Assembly (NCBI RefSeq): GCF_008806975.1 | Contig: NZ_CP031728.1 | Span: 3,927,501-3,991,500, forward strand | DNA from: Cellvibrio sp. KY-GH-1 | GTDB taxonomy: Bacteria; Pseudomonadota; Gammaproteobacteria; Pseudomonadales; Cellvibrionaceae | Direction of reading: 5' to 3' | Length of the DNA: 64,000 nt | In this document: piece by piece, positions 60,353-64,000 of the stretch | How the letters are laid out: each line of letters starts with the position of its first letter | Numbering within the stretch: the first letter of the stretch is position 1 | Notes under the pieces: model-generated | Told to the model about the DNA's origin: nothing | Seen by the model: only the letters and a program-made list of their open reading frames with translations | Database searches by the model: none | Position numbers and translations under genes: made by a program

Positions 60353-61300
60353 ATGCCTCTATCAAATGCAGAGCTTGAATATTTCGACCATAACGTGTTG
60401 CGTCTTCCAGGTGAGAAGCGCAAGGAATACCACGCGCAGGTTGACAACCTCGTAAGTGAGCTAAAAAAGCGTATTACTGACAAATCAAAGCTAAAAGTCA
60501 CAAAGGTAGTGAAGGCTGGTTCGTTTGCTAAATACACTATTTTGCGCAAGATCGATGACTATCCGACGGATGTTGATGTTGTTTTCTACATTACCGGTGT
60601 AGAGGAAAACAGTAAGTCCTACGAGGAACTGTGCAATAAGATTTACGATTTGTTGATAGAGATCTACCCAACCAAAAAAGTTGAGGATTTCGAAATTCAG
60701 CGTCGCGCAGCTAAGGTAACTTTTGTCAAAAGCGGCCTTGAAGTAGACGTCGTCCCGGTCCTGCAGCACAGCACGGATCCAGATCACGGTTGGCAGTATG
60801 ACATTCAGACCGGAGTTAAGAACCTTACCTGCGCGCCGTGTCACATTCAGTTCATCCGCACGCGAAAAGATAAAGACAAGCACTTCCGTACATTGGTGCG
60901 CTTAGCAAAGCGCTGGAGGCACTTTCACGACATCGCTGGCCTGAAATCCTTTCATATCGAACTTATTTTTGCTCATCTTGTTGATACGGATGGTCCCGCA
61001 GAGAGCATTGAGAAGCGTCTCAGAGAATTTTTGGTTTATATCGCCCGTACGAAATTGAGTGAACGCATCGATTTTCCGGAAAATGCTGGCAAGCCGGTAG
61101 TTAGCTTCAGTGATCCGGTTGTAATTATTGACCCGGCAAGTCCGGAGAACAATGTGGCATCCCGTATTACTGCGGAAGAACAGGAGCTGATCGCGAAAGC
61201 TGCGGAAGTAGCTTGGGAAACAGCGACCTACGCATCCGTTGAAAACAATGAAGAAATCTGGAAAGAAATTTTCGGTAGTCGCTTTAAGACCAAAGGTTAA
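60353..61300 (+). CDS. CBASS cyclic-oligonucleotide synthase (CD-NTase, OAS-like)
   Basis: About 315 residues from ATG 60353, with GGAGA 6 bases upstream; the ATG 18 bases earlier has no ribosome site. The nucleotidyltransferase motif is GSFAKYTILRKIDDYPTDVDVVFYI with the metal-binding Asp pair in DVDVV. The third Asp lies in LEVDVVPVL. A helical OAS-type C-terminal part has HFRTLVRLAKRWR and SFHIELIFAHL. It makes a cyclic oligonucleotide alarm on phage infection, activated by the HORMA partner encoded next. The exact clade (C or D) cannot be assigned by eye. Confidence 0.92.
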   Translation: MPLSNAELEYFDHNVLRLPGEKRKEYHAQVDNLVSELKKRITDKSKLKVTKVVKAGSFAKYTILRKIDDYPTDVDVVFYITGVEENSKSYEELCNKIYDLLIEIYPTKKVEDFEIQRRAAKVTFVKSGLEVDVVPVLQHSTDPDHGWQYDIQTGVKNLTCAPCHIQFIRTRKDKDKHFRTLVRLAKRWRHFHDIAGLKSFHIELIFAHLVDTDGPAESIEKRLREFLVYIARTKLSERIDFPENAGKPVVSFSDPVVIIDPASPENNVASRITAEEQELIAKAAEVAWETATYASVENNEEIWKEIFGSRFKTKG

Positions 61301-61305
61301 TGATT

Positions 61306-61794
61306 ATGAGCACATATTCAAGTACTAGTACCTATACAGTTGCAGATGTTGAAAATGTCATGCGCAGTGTCAAGGCTGACTTAATTATGATTGCCAACAC
61401 AACCAAAGCAATGACCGAAGTCGATGCGGCGGAATATGCCCATGACATTGAAGTGCTGGCTAAGAAAAACCATCTCAAATTCGCCGATGTGACGCTCATG
61501 AATGGTTCCACCGAGTTACGGGCAATCAAATATGAGTTTCAGACCGAAGGCGCGACAGGGACCGCTCGACCCGGCGGCGTCTTATGGCCCTTGACACCGA
61601 AAGACAACGGCGGACGGATTCGCATACATTTGCGGTATTCCGATTCGTCATCGACAGAGGCGCGCGCGAAGCTCCCATTAAAGGTTTCTTGGGTGCCATC
61701 ATCAGCTGATACGAGCCATAAGGGACTTACTTCTGCGGCTGGCCGTGATTACAGTAGCAACGGCTTTGGGACTAACAGAGAGGATTTTTCGTGA
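61306..61794 (+). CDS. CBASS HORMA-domain protein (Cap7/8-type)
   Basis: The 162-residue protein has the bacterial HORMA pattern: STSTYTVADVENVMRSVKAD, AEYAHDIEVLAKKNHLKFADV, RPGGVLWPLTPKDNGGRIRIHL and a C-terminal WVPSSADTSHKGLTSAAGRDY tail containing the safety-belt region. In type III CBASS a HORMA that has closed around a phage peptide switches on the CD-NTase. Start ATG 61306 (MSTYSS) has AAAGG 9 bases upstream; ATG 61300, overlapping the previous stop, is also possible. Confidence 0.9.
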   Translation: MSTYSSTSTYTVADVENVMRSVKADLIMIANTTKAMTEVDAAEYAHDIEVLAKKNHLKFADVTLMNGSTELRAIKYEFQTEGATGTARPGGVLWPLTPKDNGGRIRIHLRYSDSSSTEARAKLPLKVSWVPSSADTSHKGLTSAAGRDYSSNGFGTNREDFS

Positions 61795-62687
61795 GTAACC
61801 CTTCGGTATTTGAATTAAAAACTAACCTTCCAACGGCCCAGCTGGATCTTCAAGCACAGAAATTATTAGGCTTCGAGGCACGCTACCTACGCGTGAAAAA
61901 GCGGCTTCAGCTCATTCTGCAGGCGAATGAATTGGAGCGTTGGAGTCAAACGCATCACAAAAAGCAACTTTCGGTCATTGGACTATTGAATGACCAGTAT
62001 CCCCTAGCCATTTTCTATGGCGATGTTGGAACTGGCAAAACCGCAACTGCCGAGGCAATCGCGAACCGCTTGGCGCGTGATGCAAAAATCGAAGATGCTA
62101 TTCTGTTCAAACTGAGTAATAAAGTCCGTGGAACAGGTAAGGTCGGTGAAATGGGGACTCTGATTACCCAAGCCTTCGAAGACATTACCAGATCCATCGG
62201 TCCAGGCAAGGGTCGTGGTTTCTTGATCATTGATGAGGGTGACTCTCTGGGAGCGTCGCGCAGTCAGGACCATAGTCATCACGAAGATAAAGTAGGCGTG
62301 AACACGTTGATTCAATCTATCGACAATATACGCAAGCATGGCGGCCGTATTTTTGCGATCCTTTGTACAAACCGTCTAGCTGCTCTGGACGCCGCAATCA
62401 TTCGCCGCGCGTCGATTGTTGAGGAGTTTGTACGACCAACGGACGAAGAACGGAAGGAGCTTTTCACAAAGGATTTGGGTGATATGGGATTCTCGGCGAC
62501 TGAAATCAATAGACTGATTCAGTCGACGGCAGCAACAGAAACTAAACCGGCTTGGACATACTCTGATATTCGGACGCGCTTGTACCCGGCCGCTGTGTCT
62601 TTGGCGTTTCCTGATTCGCCGCTGACGATTGAGCACTTCCACCAAGCTCTTGCGGAACTGGAGCCATCACCTGTGATGGCAGGATGA
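61791..62687 (+). CDS. CBASS TRIP13/Pch2-like AAA+ ATPase (Cap6-type)
   Basis: The 298-residue AAA+ protein has Walker A GDVGTGKTATAEAIA, Walker B RGFLIIDEGDSLGAS and the arginine-finger region IIRRASIVEEFVRPTDEE. The FAILCTNRLAALD sensor-1 segment is also present. TRIP13 relatives pull HORMA proteins open, which resets the CD-NTase. The start is GTG, overlapping the HORMA stop (GTGA), with GAGGA upstream. The pairing with the HORMA gene defines type III CBASS. Confidence 0.92.
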   Translation: MSNPSVFELKTNLPTAQLDLQAQKLLGFEARYLRVKKRLQLILQANELERWSQTHHKKQLSVIGLLNDQYPLAIFYGDVGTGKTATAEAIANRLARDAKIEDAILFKLSNKVRGTGKVGEMGTLITQAFEDITRSIGPGKGRGFLIIDEGDSLGASRSQDHSHHEDKVGVNTLIQSIDNIRKHGGRIFAILCTNRLAALDAAIIRRASIVEEFVRPTDEERKELFTKDLGDMGFSATEINRLIQSTAATETKPAWTYSDIRTRLYPAAVSLAFPDSPLTIEHFHQALAELEPSPVMAG

Positions 62688-62714
62688 TTCAACCGCGATA
62701 ACCGGAGTAAGCTA

Positions 62715-63281
62715 ATGAAAAAACGTGAAGTTTTTATCTCGGTCGATATCGAAACTGCCGGGCCCATTGTCGGTGAACACAGCATGCTAACGGTGGGTGC
62801 GTGTTTGGCGTATCAACCAGAGATATCCTTCTCGGTAATGTTAAAGCCGATTAGCGAGAAATCGGTCGCTGAAGCTCTGGCGGTTACAGGGCTGACATTG
62901 GCAAAAGCTGAGAAAGACGGTCTTACACCAAGTGAGGCAATGTCACAATTTGCTACCTGGGTCGCCGAGAACGTATCCCAAGATAGTACGCCGGTATTTG
63001 TGGGATTGAATGCTTCGTTTGATTGGGGATTCGTGAACCACTATTTCCTGAAATACTTTGGCGACAATCCGTTTGGCTTTACAGCACTGGATATTAAGGC
63101 TCTTTTCATGGGTGCAACGGGATGCACCTGGTATGACACTAAGTCAAGCGCCATTGATAAGGTAGTGAATCCAAGTCAGAAGGGAAATCACGACGCTCTT
63201 GACGATGCAAGGTACCAGGCAGAATTGTTTAGGCTGGTCTACGCATTGAGTCAAAAGAACAAATCTGAGATTTCAGCCTGA
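62715..63281 (+). CDS. CBASS-associated DEDD 3'-5' exonuclease (Cap18-like)
   Basis: This 188-residue protein is a DnaQ-type exonuclease. Exo I is VDIETAG (Asp/Glu), Exo II is VGLNASFDWGFVNHYF with Asp, and Exo III is GNHDALDDARYQAELFRLV with His and Asp, so it is DEDDh. GGAG lies 7 bases before the ATG. It is the last gene of the CBASS operon, 27 bases after the ATPase gene. DEDD exonucleases of this kind recur in CBASS loci as accessory proteins of unclear task (degradation of DNA/RNA or of the signal). Confidence 0.9.
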   Translation: MKKREVFISVDIETAGPIVGEHSMLTVGACLAYQPEISFSVMLKPISEKSVAEALAVTGLTLAKAEKDGLTPSEAMSQFATWVAENVSQDSTPVFVGLNASFDWGFVNHYFLKYFGDNPFGFTALDIKALFMGATGCTWYDTKSSAIDKVVNPSQKGNHDALDDARYQAELFRLVYALSQKNKSEISA

Positions 63282-63326
63282 CAGAAGATAATTTTTGTTA
63301 CGCGCTCCATTTTTGGCTGGCAATAG

Positions 63327-64000
63327 CTACTGCATTACTAAATTCCAATCAATGTGGTGGCCGGCAGCTTTCAGTTCGCGAGCCAACGCTTGCCTCCAGC
63401 CTCCGCTACTATCCATCGGCTCCCACACAACACCAGCAAAATCGCTCGGTATTTCAAGTTCGCCGCGTTTTAGTGCGCAGACATGATCACGACCAAGTCG
63501 CCCTATAAAGTAACCGAGTTCAAGCAAAACATTTTGTCGGGCGCGCGGTTCGGTGCTCCCACCTTTTGCGCAGCCTTCATCATCAGGGGTTAATAATACA
63601 ACTGCGAAGCCAACATCTCCGTGTGCCTCGACCTTTTCGATGACAGTGCGCCCTCGGTTTGCTTGTTCGTGCAAAATAATCGGCTCAAATCCAATTCTTT
63701 CTAAAAATCTTGCAACCGACTCTCGGGCACCTTCATCATGGCCATGGACGATAAATATTTTTTTAGAGGTTGTTGGTCTCACAAGTCTAATATCTCCTTT
63801 AGATTGGACGTAGTTCTTATAATCTCTTACGAATGGAATTATTAGCTGACCAGTTAAAGAATGGATACCAGAAATTATTTTATTCCCGGAATAAAAATAC
63901 TCATGTGCAAATGACGTTGCGTAACCAGGATCTTCGGCCAGCTTTTGCAACAATAAGATAGTTAATCCTAGGCATTGACTTGAATTATCTGGCCATTCAA
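63327..64000 (-). CDS. TIR-like (CAP12/Pycsar-type) nucleotide-binding effector, 5' end outside the window
   Basis: The frame is open to the window edge with no certain start, so the gene continues beyond 64000. The C-terminal domain has KIFIVHGHDEGARESVARFLERIG, VILHEQANRGRTVIEKVE, FAVVLLTPDDEG and PRARQNVLLELGYFIGRLGR. This is the family annotated as predicted nucleotide-binding TIR-like, used as CBASS/Pycsar effectors with NADase activity. The N-terminal part in view (FYSGNKIISG, IPFVRDYKNYV) is helical. It converges with the CBASS operon and may be a second defence effector or the end of another module. Confidence 0.82.
   Translation of the reverse strand, partial: EWPDNSSQCLGLTILLLQKLAEDPGYATSFAHEYFYSGNKIISGIHSLTGQLIIPFVRDYKNYVQSKGDIRLVRPTTSKKIFIVHGHDEGARESVARFLERIGFEPIILHEQANRGRTVIEKVEAHGDVGFAVVLLTPDDEGCAKGGSTEPRARQNVLLELGYFIGRLGRDHVCALKRGELEIPSDFAGVVWEPMDSSGGWRQALARELKAAGHHIDWNLVMQ

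Larger units (their letters stand above)
43918..64000 (+). mobile_element. Tn7-like transposon inserted at attTn7 downstream of glmS (far end beyond the window)
   Basis: The element begins TGTCTTTTTAAAATAATT at 43918, 25 bp after the glmS stop, as in E. coli Tn7. tnsA-tnsB-tnsC-tnsD-tnsE follow in the order and direction of Tn7, with tnsA nearest the right end. The proteins align with Tn7 along their length, including the TnsD zinc-finger TniQ protein that picks attTn7. Beyond the broken tnsE, cargo runs to the window edge without any sequence resembling the end repeats, so the left end lies further right. The visible part is 20 kb. Confidence 0.92.

Noticed and set aside
54289..64000. CRISPR array or Cascade genes in the Tn7-like cargo
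   Set aside because: No regularly spaced direct repeats and no cas-like proteins are visible; target choice here is by TnsD/TnsE.

Overview
The window looks like part of a gammaproteobacterial chromosome, most likely Cellvibrio or a close relative. This rests on the replication-origin gene order, a full atp operon leading to glmU and glmS, and secreted lipoproteins with polyserine linkers, one of them a family 9 glycoside hydrolase (GH9). The genus is an inference from gene content; no rRNA is present to confirm it.

Layout. 1-9.97 kb is an accessory stretch. It holds a minus-strand operon of three AIM24-family proteins with an M48 peptidase, an Xre/RES toxin-antitoxin pair with a large palindromic operator, a TetR regulator and SDR oxidoreductase sharing near-identical operators, a CAP-domain lipoprotein, and cyanase facing a PAS/sigma-54 activator. 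10-26.3 kb is the origin region. gyrB, recF, dnaN and dnaA run leftward. rpmH, rnpA, yidD, yidC, mnmE, mnmG, rsmG, parA and parB run rightward. DnaA boxes lie both between dnaA and rpmH and between mnmE and mnmG, and two parS-like sites lie inside recF. 26.5-33.9 kb is atpIBEFHAGDC. 33.9-43.9 kb carries a monooxygenase-like gene, glmU, the GH9 lipoprotein, a membrane AraC regulator, a serine hydrolase, a secreted protein, a DeoR regulator and glmS.

At 43,918, exactly 25 bp after the glmS stop, a Tn7-like transposon begins at the canonical attTn7 position. Its end carries three tandem repeats, presumably TnsB sites. Then come tnsA, tnsB, tnsC and tnsD, followed by a tnsE broken by two insertion sequences (IS3 family and IS256 family). 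Removing both elements and one copy of each target duplication restores a continuous 531-residue TnsE frame.

The cargo from 54.3 kb to the window end is a defence-type island: an Xre / ImmA-IrrE peptidase / PIN-like trio, a convergent sce7726-family and beta-family pair, a decayed HAD-phosphatase remnant, and a type III CBASS operon. The CBASS operon encodes a Rossmann/SLOG-like plus nucleoside-phosphorylase protein, a CD-NTase, a HORMA protein, a TRIP13-like ATPase and a DEDD exonuclease. A TIR-like gene of the CAP12/Pycsar type runs off the window end. The other end of the transposon is not in the window, so the element is longer than 20 kb.
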